A DNA stretch of 64,000 bases from Pedobacter jeongneungensis (GTDB taxonomy: Bacteria; Bacteroidota; Bacteroidia; Sphingobacteriales; Sphingobacteriaceae). The translations under genes and the position numbers were made by a program. The stretch is taken from contig NZ_AYMG01000014.1 in assembly GCF_000633455.1 (NCBI RefSeq), positions 124,001-188,000 of the forward strand. Direction: 5' to 3'. This document shows, piece after piece, positions 27,402 to 39,700 of this stretch (its first letter is position 1; the number at the start of each line of letters is the position of its first letter). Below the pieces are notes generated by a model, which saw only the letters and a list, made by a program, of their open reading frames with translations, was not told where the DNA came from and ran no database searches.

Positions 27402-27868
27402 GGTCTCTTAACAACCAAAATTAAATAAGGACTTATCAGAATAATCATATTCTATAGTCAGAAAAGGAAGGTGTAGCAGTTCCTGGCTGCTTTATTCCCG
27501 CCATTCGCTTCAATCTTTTTGTGCTACTGTTATGCTGTGAGGTACGAAGCATCTGTTTCATAGGTTACAGATGTTTCGTACCTCAGCATGACAGCGTATT
27601 CAGGGTTGCTGCAACAAAAAGTATTTTCGCTGCTATCGGGTTTAGGAACAAGGTTTTGTGCACCCCGTACCCTCAAAAATGAAAAACTGTTTTGGCCGTA
27701 TAGCCCCGCTTGAAGCATTACCCTGCAGCAACGAGGCACGAGGAAGCAAGTGTAAAAGCGGAAAACGGGGAGAAATTTATTGTTTTGTACAGGCCTCGCG
27801 CTCCAAACCAAAAAATTGTTTAACATTATAAAATGAGAAACTTGTATTTTTAGAAGAAAAGGCCTCTT
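27402..27868. repeat. 467-base gene-free region with long palindrome and probable interspersed repeat
   Basis: An 18-bp inverted repeat with one mismatch occupies 27539-27556 and 27567-27584 (left arm GAGGTACGAAGCATCTGT), around a 10-base loop. The arms extend further with a bulge to about 27531-27594. This resembles the REP-like palindromes common in Bacteroidota intergenic DNA. The next 230 bases (27600-27830) have an open minus-strand frame of 98 codons. It has no start context, signal or recognisable domain and looks like repeat DNA rather than a gene. No promoter or RNA gene is evident. Confidence 0.5.
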
Positions 27869-30460
27869 TTAAAGGTTTTGGTGACGGCGATAGGATTTTA
27901 AAATCTTAAAAGTATGCTCAAATTCACTACCGCTTAAGTTCGAATAATCAGGCATAGAGAGTTTGTGTACTGTTAAAAAATTAAGCAGTTCTTTAATTAC
28001 GTTTGATACTTCTTCCGATTCTTCGGTATGTTTTAAGGTATCTATTTTACTCAGCAGAAGCGAAATCTCGAACATTTTAAAATCATTACGGTGCGTAATC
28101 TCTAAACCTGCGTTGGCTTCTATCAGTGCCTGTTCATAATTGTTCGTGGCATTATAAAAGTTTGCTTTAAAAATCCTAACACTGGCCAGGATGAAATTGG
28201 TATGGTAGGTATAATCGCTGTTGATGATCTTATCTACAAACTGCATAATGCGCTGTGCCTTTTTAAAGTAGTTGAGCTTAATATAGGTCTGGCCTAAATG
28301 CAGCAATAGGAAAGGCGAGAATACGGAATGCCTTATGTAAAAGATGTTTGGATATTTGCTTAAAATGGCCATAATAAAGCGGTGGCATTCTGCATAACTT
28401 TTCTGCGAGAAAAGTGCAATTAATACCAACCGGTAAGATAATATTTCAGTTGCGGTAATTTCTTCGTTTTTCCGCGGGTTGCTTCTGTCTATTTCCTGGC
28501 AAAGTTTAATGATTTTATCTTCAAGGGTTTTGCTCTCATTGGGTTTGTTAACCAGGTTATTGTAGAAATACAGGATTAAATCATACGGATTGATCGGAAA
28601 CAGCTCATTTAGTCTTTTGTAATTCCTTTTTAGGAGCTGCATGGTGTTTGCCAACGATATTTTGTCAACATCGATCAGGTTTACATTACACTCTATTACA
28701 TGCAGCATAATCTGGATATCTTCATTAAGTACGTTCTCCGAAATGGTTTTGATTGTTTCTTTATAAAGTGTACTCATGGTACGCCCGGAAGCCATAATGT
28801 CTACAAAATCGACATCGATACTCAACTTGTTAAAGTTGGAATTGGGCTTGCCGAGCTCGAATTTAGATACGTAACAAATAAAATCGAAAGCACTGTTTTT
28901 CTCTCTGTTGGTAAACGGAAGTTTGAAAATGTTTTTTAAGGCTGCAATTTCATTCCTGTTGATACAAAACCGGATTGACCAGTTTAAAATATGGTCTCTG
29001 CGCGAATTTTGTGCCGGAAAACTATTTAAAATATACTCGAAAAATGATTTTCCCGGTTTATATTCAAACTTATCGGTAATCTGTATAAAAAGGAAATAAG
29101 TATAAATATCGTCGCTTAAAAAACGGACAATTTCAGTTGGTATAGTGGTGCTCAGTCTCTTTTCTTCGATAATAATCCCAGCATGCAAAAGTTCCTCATA
29201 AGCATCAGGATAGCAATTGATATAGCTTAATATCTTTTCTTTTGATACCCTAAGCTTTTTGTTTCCTTCTGAAATACAATCACTTATTTTTTTGAGCAAA
29301 AATATTTTTTCAGTACTCTTTTTGGCAAGGAATACGCGTTTTTCTAAGAAATAGCTGATTAATTCATAGCATAATAACGGATTACTCAGTTCAAGATGGT
29401 GGTTTTCATCTTTGAGTTTAAAATAAACCTGTAACCAAAATGGCGTTTTAAACTGGGCCAGCAGGGGAGGGCTTACGTCAGATCTGTTAATAATTTTGTT
29501 TTCGATGTGACTGAGGGTATACAATACCTCGTCGGCATTTAAGGGTGGCACATTGCTTAAGGTATCTTCATCATAAAACAGGCCGGTGTACCAGGCCTTG
29601 GTTAAAGATGCAGATCCGTAAATAGCGGGCTGTAAATTAATCCAGCTATTGGTGCGCAATCCGAAAACAAGCTTAATAAAATTATTTTCTTCTATGCTGT
29701 ATAAAAAATCTATAAATGTTTTAAAATAATTGCTTCTGGCCAACAGTTCATCAATACCATCAACAATGATGATAAAACGCCCCTCACGTTTTTCGGGGTT
29801 TTTCTTAAAAAAACCGATCAGCTCACTTAGGCTTCCAAACTTAAATTCTTTTAAAAACCAATCTTTTAAGGTCACTCCGTTTTGTATAATGGTATTAATA
29901 CTGGTAGAGTTTACCATTAAAACAATATCATTTTTATACAAGGCATTTTCTGAAAAGAAAAAATACTCTACCATATGGGCCAACAAAATTGATTTTCCCT
30001 GGCCAGGCTGTGCACTTACCGTAGTAAACTGATAGTTGTTTTTTAGAAAGTAATCAAAATCAGGATAGAAAAAACTTCTGTTTGCTGTGGCAGTAAATGG
30101 AACACCCGAGTTGTTTTTTTTTGCAATTAACGATACATCTGTAATGGCGTGTGCTTTTAGCTTTAAATCCTGCCATATACTCTGAACAGAAGTGGTTTGG
30201 TTCTCCTTGTCTTTACAGAAAGCATCCCAATCATTGTACCCAATATACTGCGAAAGGCTGTTCAGTGTAAACAGTGAAAATTTATGTAGTGTATTTGCGA
30301 AGCCGAAGAAGCGCTTTATAGTAGTTTCACTTACGTAGTTCTTGGTTTCTTGAAATACATACTCGGAGATGATCTTACAATGGGCTGGGTCAATGTTTCT
30401 CAAACCAGATTTTATAAGGACAAACTTCCTGAGTTCGATAAGGAGATCGTTAGCGTTCAT
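27869..30460 (-). CDS. STAND-like P-loop NTPase with C-terminal helical (TPR-like) repeats
   Basis: An 863-residue soluble protein. Residues 1-90 (LIELRKFVLIKSGLRNIDPA, ETTIKRFFGFANT, SQYIGYNDWDAFC) form an N-terminal module that I think recurs in Sphingobacteriaceae and that resembles a helix-turn-helix or adaptor domain. The NTPase domain has Walker A SAQPGQGKS near 150-158 and Walker B RFIIIVDGIDELL near 226-238, a NACHT-type GIDE motif. The region after about 600 is alpha-helical and repeat-like, with pairs such as YFKKAQRIMQFVDKI and NYEQALIEANAGLEI resembling TPRs. This is a STAND layout: sensor repeats, NTPase switch, effector. No nuclease or protease effector is recognisable. It is divergent from the giant surface-protein gene across 241 bases. 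It could be a regulator or a defence-type sensor. Confidence 0.75.
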   Translation of the reverse strand: MNANDLLIELRKFVLIKSGLRNIDPAHCKIISEYVFQETKNYVSETTIKRFFGFANTLHKFSLFTLNSLSQYIGYNDWDAFCKDKENQTTSVQSIWQDLKLKAHAITDVSLIAKKNNSGVPFTATANRSFFYPDFDYFLKNNYQFTTVSAQPGQGKSILLAHMVEYFFFSENALYKNDIVLMVNSTSINTIIQNGVTLKDWFLKEFKFGSLSELIGFFKKNPEKREGRFIIIVDGIDELLARSNYFKTFIDFLYSIEENNFIKLVFGLRTNSWINLQPAIYGSASLTKAWYTGLFYDEDTLSNVPPLNADEVLYTLSHIENKIINRSDVSPPLLAQFKTPFWLQVYFKLKDENHHLELSNPLLCYELISYFLEKRVFLAKKSTEKIFLLKKISDCISEGNKKLRVSKEKILSYINCYPDAYEELLHAGIIIEEKRLSTTIPTEIVRFLSDDIYTYFLFIQITDKFEYKPGKSFFEYILNSFPAQNSRRDHILNWSIRFCINRNEIAALKNIFKLPFTNREKNSAFDFICYVSKFELGKPNSNFNKLSIDVDFVDIMASGRTMSTLYKETIKTISENVLNEDIQIMLHVIECNVNLIDVDKISLANTMQLLKRNYKRLNELFPINPYDLILYFYNNLVNKPNESKTLEDKIIKLCQEIDRSNPRKNEEITATEILSYRLVLIALFSQKSYAECHRFIMAILSKYPNIFYIRHSVFSPFLLLHLGQTYIKLNYFKKAQRIMQFVDKIINSDYTYHTNFILASVRIFKANFYNATNNYEQALIEANAGLEITHRNDFKMFEISLLLSKIDTLKHTEESEEVSNVIKELLNFLTVHKLSMPDYSNLSGSEFEHTFKILKSYRRHQNL

Positions 30461-30612
30461 GAATTGACTGATGGGATGACTAGCGCTAATGTCATCATAA
30501 TTTCACAATTGAAGAAATCTATTCACGAAGAATGGTCTGTATGAATAAAATGAATGAAACGCATTTTGCAAAAATGAATAGCAATGGATAGGATAGGTTG
30601 CTATTCTAGATA

Positions 30613-30620
30613 TAGATTTG
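30613..30620 (+). promoter_or_regulatory. Candidate -7 element (TAGATTTG) for the giant surface-protein gene
   Basis: A perfect TAnnTTTG match lies 82 bases before ATG 30702, in the divergent gap from the NTPase gene. A TTG at 30598-30600 is too close to be an ideal -33 element. Confidence 0.35.
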
Positions 30621-30701
30621 TCATAATTATATAATGCCCCTGAAAAAACATTTACCTAACAGTAGCATCCCACATAGTAAGTCTTCTAAATAACGCCTGA
30701 C

Positions 30702-33700
30702 ATGATGAAAACTCCTACTTTATCTTCCCAACTAGGGATAATCCGCAATACCTGTGTTGCAGTCATCATTCTATTAACGCTCTTCTACTCGAAATCGTAT
30801 GCGCAAACAAAAGTTTTTGCGAATACCGTATCTGCACAAAGCAGGGTCGATAATGCAAACAACGCTACACTGAACGATAATACCTTCGCTACCGTAAATT
30901 CATATGGTGGAATCGCTGTTGGTATTGGTGGATATAGCGGTGAACTGGAATTAAAATATCCGGCAGCGGTTAATGCAGGAACGACCTCCTTCATCAGAAT
31001 AGATTTTGACGGAGACATCCTGAACAGGTTACTGGGAGGTAGTTTGGGCGGCTTGCTGGCTAATGTGGGCGGTACCGTGATTCTTGGAAACCACTCGTTC
31101 GAAGTGGGCGCGAGGAACGGTGCTTCAACTGTATTAACAGGTAGCAGTACGGCAGCATTTTCAACAGATAATATCAGGATTGTAAAAGATGCCAATGGTT
31201 TCTTTTATGTGGCCATAACGCCAACACAGGCTTATGACCGTATATATATTAAAGACGTTACCAATGCGGTTTTGCTTGGGGTTACCAACAGTACCAAAGT
31301 TTATAATGCATTTTATGTTTCTGGTACCGATCCTTGTGCACAGGCATTTAGCACAGGTTATGAAGGAACAGGAATAACACTTGATGCTTTACAACTCGGC
31401 AGTTCGGGTGTTACCAACAGCGAAAGGGCAATTGATAGTGATCCAAATAATTTTTCTACATTAAGTTTAGGCATACTTGGCGTGACTTCATCGATTAGCC
31501 AAAATTTTTATTTTACAACGCCTTCAAATCCTGGTGATGACATTAACCTTAGGTTTAGCACTACACAGGCATTATTAACAGCCGGAGTTTTACAAAACAT
31601 TTCGATAACGGCTTATAACGGAAATACCCAGGTTTATACCGGATCAGTTCCAACTACTTTAAATCTTGATTTACTCGGCTTATTAAATAGCGGTCAGCCT
31701 GTAACCATACCTTTTTCTCCGGGTGCAGGTGTTGTATTCGATAGGGTGAAAGTTACGCTAGGGTCGGTTTTAACATTAAACCTTACCCAAACGCTTAATG
31801 TTTATGGTGCAACCCGTTCTGCACCGAGACCAACTTTTACCGCACCGGCAAGTAATGCCATTGCTGCATGTTATAACACTACAGTACCTTTAACTGCAAC
31901 TACCTCTAGTGCCAACCAATTAATCTGGTACGATGTGGTAGAAGGTGGAACAGCATTACAAACAGTTGCTTACAATGGTACATTTACCACGCCGGCATTA
32001 ACTGCCAATAAAACTTATTATGTTGCTGCCAGAAGAATAGGCTGTACAACAGAATCGACAAGGGTACCGGTTGTAATTACCGTTAACCCACAGATTATTT
32101 TTAACGGAGCTACCTTAACCAATGCTACCCCAGGTTTTGCCTACTCTAAACAATTAGATGTAGCTACTGGTGGAACAGCAGGTTATACTTATGCTTTGGC
32201 TGCAGGCAGTACATTGCCGGCAGGTTTAACTTTATCATCAACAGGTGTAATTACCGGAACACCCACTGTGCCAAATGCGTATACTTTTTCGGTTGTAGCA
32301 ACTGATACTAAAGGCTGTAAAGCAACCGCGAACTATAATTTAACGGTTACTGCTGCCTTAGTGCTTACACCAGGCGCATTGCCAAATGGCATAACAGGAA
32401 CAGTGTACCCAACACAGACTATTCCGGCTGCCACTGGTGGAACAGGGCCATATACTTATACCGCAACAGGTGTTCCCCCGGGTTTAACCTTTAATCCAAC
32501 TACGAGAGAGATTACCGGAACACCAACTCAACCTGGAACTTATAACATTCCGGTTACCGTGGTTGATGCAAATGGTAATACACTTACTTCAACCTATACT
32601 GTAAAAATTACTGATCCTTTATTGTTGCCAACTGCTACTTTGGCCGATGGAACAACGGGGACAGTTTATACTACGCAGATTATTCCAGCTGCAACAGGTG
32701 GAACCACACCTTATACTTATTCGGCAACGGGTCTTCCTCCAGGTTTAACTTTTAATCCAGCTACCAAAGCCATTACGGGTACGCCAACAACTGCGGGAAC
32801 TTATACCGTACCTCTTACGGTAACTGATGCTGATGGTAAAACGGTAACTACCAATTATAGTATTACCATAAATAACCCATTGGTTTTACCAGCGGCAACT
32901 TTGCCAGATGGAACCGAAGGAGCAGTTTATGCTACACAGACTTTACCAGCTGCAACAGGCGGTATTGGTCCGTACACTTATGTAGCTACAGGTGTTCCGG
33001 CCGGATTATCGTTTAATCCTGCTACAAGAGAAATTACCGGTACGCCAACACAGGCAGGTAATTACACTATTGGTGTAACGGTAACCGATAGCCAGGGTAA
33101 AACAGCCAGTAATAATTACCCTATTAAGGTAAACGGAACATTAACTTTGCCAACAAAAACATTACCTAACGGCATTGTAGGTACTTCTTATCTGCCACAA
33201 ACATTACCAGCGGTAACAGGCGGAACTTCTCCATATATTTATGCGGCAACTGGTCTTCCTCCGGGATTATCGTTTAATCCAACTACGAGAGAAATTACCG
33301 GTACGCCAACACAAGGTGGTAATTATACCATTTCTGTAACGGCTACCGATGCAAATAATAATAAAGCAACTACTACTTATGCATTAGCGGTAACGGTAAA
33401 TGATCCGGTTGTGGCTTCTGCAACAGTTTGTACAGGAAGCACGGCTACTTTAACCGTAAGCAACCTTCAAGCCGGTGTAACTTATAACTGGTATGCTTCT
33501 ACAGGAAGTACACCTTTAACCACTGGCAACAACGGTACCTTTGTAACCCCTGCGGTTACCTCGGCAACTGTGTTTTATGTTGAAGCTGTTTCTGGAACAG
33601 CGGTAAGTGCAAGAACATCGGTTACCGTTTCGGTTAATCCACCAGCAACTTTAGCTACAGTAACGACCAATAACCAGGTAATCAATTCCGGACAAACCAC

Positions 33701-36700
33701 AACTTTAACAGCAACTGCTGATGCGGGAAATACCATTGCCTGGTTTGATGCACCAACGGCAGGTACTCAGGTAGGAACCGGAACTTCGTTTACTACACCA
33801 GCTTTAACTGCAACCAAAACTTATTATATAGAAACCACCAGTACTAACGGATGTAAAAGCGCAAGTCGTGTTCCGGTAACAGTAACCGTAATTAACGGTG
33901 GTGGTGCTACTGCTTGTAACGCAGCCAACAGTCAGAATACTGGTATAAACGGTATCTGTTTATTGTGTGCTATAAACGGAGCGGGTAACTCAACAGATGC
34001 GGATGCGAACAACTTCACCAGGATTTCTCTTGCTGTAGGTGTTGCTGCAAATGGTTACCAACAATTGATTTTCCCATCAGTTGGCGTAGCTACCGACAGT
34101 ATTCGTTTAGATTTAGCTTTACCAACGGGTTTAGCTGATGTTGGACTTTTAAATAACGTAACCGTTACCGTGTTAAATGGTACTACAGTGGTAAGAACTG
34201 TACAATTAAACACCGGATTATTAAATCTTCAACTTTTATCAGGTAACCGTTTTGCAGCGACTGTTTTAGCAGGTGGTGCTTACGATAGGGTTCAAGTGAG
34301 CTTTGGTGCCTTGGTTTCGGCAGTAACCAGTTTAGATATTTATGGTGCAACCGTAGTTTATCCTAACCCAACCTTTATCGCTGGTGCACAATCGATCTGT
34401 TCGGGCAGTACCGCAACATTAAGTGCAACAGCAAATGGTGGAACAACCTTAGCCTGGTTCGATGCGCCAACAGGTGGCAACCAAGTGGGTACCGGAGCAA
34501 ACTTCACTACTCCGGCTTTAACAGCTACCACTACTTATTATGTTCAGGTAAGCAAAGGCACATGTTCTAATACAACAAGGGTTCCTGTGGTTATTACCGT
34601 TAATCCGGCAATTGTATTTGCAGGTACAACTTTAACAAATGCAACAATTGCCTCTCCTTATAGCAAACAACTCCCGGTAGCAACAGGTGGTACACCGGGT
34701 TATACTTATGCTTTGGCTTCGGGTAGTACTTTACCGGCTGGCTTAACCTTATCTACAAGTGGTTTGGTAAGCGGTACACCAACTGCAACAGGTAACCCAA
34801 CATTTGATGTTGTAGTAACTGATACCAAAGGATGTAGCAAAACTGCAACTTTTACATTAACAACCACACCAGCATTGGCGCTTGCTCCAGGAGCATTGCC
34901 TAGTGGTGTAACAGGCACAGCATATACTACAAACGGCATTCCAGCTGCAACAGGTGGAACTGGTCCTTATGCTTATTCGGCTACGGGCCTTCCTCCGGGA
35001 TTGGCTTTTAACCCGGCAACAAGAGAAATTACAGGTACACCGACTCAAACCGGAACCTTTACTATTCCAGTTACGGTAACAGATGCCAACGGCAATACCA
35101 TTACGGCTAACTATACCCTTAAAGTAACCGATCCTTTGGTTTTACCACCAGCAACTTTAGCTGATGGCACCACAGGAACCGTTTACACCCCTCAAACCAT
35201 TCCTTCTGCAACAGGAGGATCAACGCCTTATACTTATTCGGCTACGGGTCTTCCTCCGGGATTAACCTTCGATCCGGCTACAAGAACAATTACAGGAACA
35301 CCTACACAGTCAGGAACTTTTACAGTACCAGTAACCGTTACAGATGCTGATGGAAAAACAACTACCAGTAACTATACTATAAACATTGTTAATCCTTTAC
35401 AGTTACCGGCGGCAACTTTGCCTGATGGAACAGAAGGAACAGTTTACGCTGCACAGACTTTACCGGCGGCAACCGGAGGTGTTGGTCCTTATACTTATGT
35501 AGCAACCAATCTTCCTGCAGGATTAACTTTTGATCCGGCCACCAGACAGGTTTCGGGTACACCAACACAGGCCGGAAATTATTCGATCGGGGTTACCGCT
35601 ACGGATAGTGAAGGCAGAACAGCAAGTAACACTTATGCTCTTAAAGTAATCGGTGTATTATCGTTACCAGGTGCAACTTTACCAAACGGTATTGTAGGTA
35701 CTGCATACCCTACTCAAACTTTACCAGCTGTAACCGGTGGAACAGCGCCATATACTTATTTGGCAACTGGTCTTCCTCCAGGATTAAACTTTAATACTGC
35801 AACAAGAGAAATTACAGGAACACCAACTTTAGGTGGAACCTATACCATCTCTTTAACTGCAACAGATGCAAATGGCAACAAAGCAACAACAGCTTATAGC
35901 TTAACTGTAACGGTTAATGCTCCGGTAGTTGCTGCAGCAACTGTTTGTTCTGGAAGTCCTGCAACGTTAAGTGTAAGCAACCTGCAGGCAGGTGTAACTT
36001 ATAACTGGTACGCTTCTACAGGAAGTACACCATTAGTTACCAATAATACTGGTGTTTTTGTAACGCCTGCAGTAACCGCGCCGACCGTATATTACGTAGA
36101 GGCGGTATCTGGAACTGCAATAAGTAGCAGAACTGCTGTAAATGTTTCAGTTAATCCACCGGCAACTCCTGCAACGGTAACCACCAATAGCCAGGTAATT
36201 AATGCTGGTCAGTCTACTACTTTATTAGCTACAGCAGATGCTGGCAATACCATTCAATGGTACGATGCTGCTACAGGCGGAACGCAGGTAGGTACGGGGA
36301 CTTCATATACCACTCCGGTATTATCAACAACTACCACTTATTATGTAGAAACTACAAATGCCAATGGTTGTAAAAGTGCAAGCCGTGTTCCGGTAACCGT
36401 TACCGTATTAAATAATGGCGGTGGTACAGCTTGTAATGCTGCAAATTCGCAAAACTCTGGTATCACCGGTATCTGCTTATTATGTAGTGTAACCAACCCT
36501 GGAAACTCTACTGATGCAGATCCATCTAACTTTACCAGGATATCGCTTTCGGTAGGTGTTGGTGCATCAGGTTATCAGCAATTAATTTTCCCATCAGCTG
36601 GAACAGCTACTGATAGTCTTCGTTTAGATTTAGCACTACCAGGTGGTTTATTAGATTTAACTGCGTTGGGTAATGTTACCTTAAATGTAATGAACGGTAC

Positions 36701-39700
36701 TACTATAGTTAGAACAGTTCAGTTAAATTCATCATTATTAAATCTTCAGTTACTTTCTGGCAACCGTTTCGCTGCAACCATATTGGCAGGCGGCGCTTAT
36801 GATAGGGTACAGGTGAGCTTTGGTGCATTGCTTTCTGCGGTAACCAGCTTGGATGTTTATGGTGCAACCATCATTTATCCTAATCCAACAGTAACAGCAG
36901 GCGCACAAACCATATGTGCCGGAAGCACTGCAACATTAAATGCAACTGCAAATGGTGGTACCACTTTAGCCTGGTTTGATGCGCCAACCGGCGGAACACA
37001 ACTGGCCGCTGGCGAAACTTTTACTACGCCGGCATTAACTTCTACTACTACTTATTATATCCAGGTAAGCAAAGGCACCTGTGCAAATGTAACCAGGGTG
37101 CCTGTAACGGTAACCGTTACGCCAGCATTAGCTACACCGGTATTGGCAACCATTGCCAATGTTTGTGAGGGATCATCAGCCACTTTATCAGTAGCTAACC
37201 CTGATCCGGCGGTAACTTACAAATGGTATGATGCTGCAACGGCTGGTAACCTGGTATTCACTGGTGCGGTGTTCCAAACTCCGGCCTTAACTGCTGCCAC
37301 TACTTATTATGTAGAAGCATCACAAGGAAACTGTACAAGTGCTGCACGTGCTGCGGCAGCAGTATCAGTTAATCCTCGTCCGGTGTTGCCTGTTGTAACT
37401 GCAAGTTCATCAACAGTGAGCGCAGGTCAGACCGCAATTTTAACAGCAACTTCTGCTGATCCAACCAATACTTTCAATTGGTATACTTCTAATACTTCAA
37501 CAACACCAGTTTATGTAGGTGCAACTTATGTTACGCCTCCATTATTGGCTACCACAACTTATTATGTAGAATCGGTTTCTACCAATGGTTGTACTTCGGC
37601 AAGCCGCGTTCAGGTAACTATTACCGTTGACGGTAACGGGTCGCCAAATCCGGTTCCTTGCGAGGCAGCAACCACACAGGTTAACGGTGTTACTGGTGTA
37701 GCCCTATTATCAGGTGTATTTAATCCAGCTTTAGCTATTGATAACGATACACAAACAGCATCTTCATTGGTAATGCCGGTTGGAGCGCTAGGTGCATCAG
37801 TTTATCAGCGAGTTGGTTTTGGATCTCTATCTACTGTAGGCGATACCGTACGTGTATTGGTATCATCACCAGGAAAACTATTATCACTTTCATTATTGGG
37901 TAATGCCACCGTAACCACTTATGTTGGAACGAACAGCAATGGTGATTCGCAATTATTAAACAATAACTTATTAAACGTTCAGTTGTTAAGCGGTAATACA
38001 CAAGCTTTAATCACTTTTGTTCCAACCAATGTTTTTGATGGAGTAGAAGTAAGATTGAATTCAGGTGTATTGGGTGCATTAACATCGATCAACTTAAATT
38101 ATGCGCAACGCATTTTGGTTGCGCCAACAGTAACGGCTGCTAATGTAACTGCTTGTGTGGGCTCAACTGCTCAATTGCAGGTGAATAATCCTTCAGCTGG
38201 TTTAACTTACAGGTGGTACGATGCTACAGGTACTTACCTAAGCGGTAAAGACGGTGTTATCTTTACTACTCCTGTTTTAACAGGCGATACTAAATTCTAC
38301 GTGGCTGCAGTTTCTGCGACAGGTTGTGTAAGTTACAAAACTATAGTAAACGTAACTACAAACCCTGCTCCGGTAACGCCTGATCTACTTTCGGCATCGG
38401 TTAATACCTGCCCTAATACATCAGTTACCTTCCAGGTTAAAAACCCGGTTGCAGGTACTACTTATAACTGGTACGATACTGCAACCTCAACCACTGTATT
38501 ATTTACTGGTGATAACTTTACCACACCATTAATTACGGCAGACAGAAGTTACTTTGTAGCTGCGGTAAACAGCTGCGGTACTTCATCAACCAGAACTGAG
38601 GGTAAAATTGTGCTTGGAACCATTGATGTTCCGGTAATTACGCCGCCATCAATCACCATTAGTGAAGGTTCGGTTGCAGTATTAAAAGCAACTTCGAGTA
38701 CAGCAGGAGCAACCATTAACTGGTACACTACTGCAAACGGAACAGTTCCGGTATATACTGGCGAAACTTATGTAACGCCTCAATTAAGCACCACAACAAC
38801 TTATTATGTGGAGGCGACTATTCCAGGTGGATGTACTGCAACCAGCAGGGCTACTGTAACCGTTACCGTAGTGCCTAACGGTAATCCGGTAGTTACCCCT
38901 TGCGGCGCAGCAACTACAACAGTAGCTAGCGGGGTAACAGGAGTAGCATTATTGGCTGGCGTTTATAACCCAACTTTTGCAGTTGATAACGACATCAATA
39001 CAGGATCTAGCCTGGTTATTCCGGTTGGCTTATTAGGTGCATCTGTTTATCACCAGGTTGGTTTTACCGGTTTATCAAATGTAGGCGATACCTTAAGGGT
39101 GAAAATTACCACGCCAGGAGCATTGCTTTCGGTAGGGGTGTTAACTAACTTAACGGTAACTACTTTCCAGGGTACAACCAGCAATAACGATGCGGTTTCT
39201 ATATCCAACCCGTTAATCAACTTACAATTATTATCAGGCGGAACATCGGCCATATTAACTTTCGTACCAGCCAGCAGATTTGATGGAGTAGAATTGAGGT
39301 TAAACTCAGGCCTTCTAGGTGCATTAACTTCTGTTAATTTAGATTATGCACAAAGGGTAATCACTGCGCCAACAGTTGCTGCTGCTACAGCAAGCGCTTG
39401 TCAAGGTTCATCTGCAACATTAAGTGTGCAGAACCCACAAGCAGGTGTGGTGTACAAATGGTACTTAGGCGCAACTTATCAGGCAGGAAAAGACGGAACA
39501 ACTTTCACAACCGACCCAGCCTTAACTGCCGGTACTTATACTTACTCGGTAACAGCAACAGCTAATGGTTGCGAAACTTTAGGAACCAAAATAACGGTAA
39601 CAGTATTGCCTCCGGCAGTAGCGCCTGTTCCATCAACTACCAATCCGGCTACAACCTGTATCGGTACATCTGCTACTTTAAGTGTACAGGCAGTTGCAGG

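Noticed and set aside
27530..27826. 98-codon minus-strand frame
   Set aside because: It includes the palindrome, has odd Cys/Phe-rich composition and no domain; it is treated as repeat DNA.
30350..30544. 64-codon plus-strand frame overlapping the start of the NTPase gene
   Set aside because: It mostly lies antisense to the well-supported NTPase gene, has no signal, domain or start context, and ends in the divergent promoter region.
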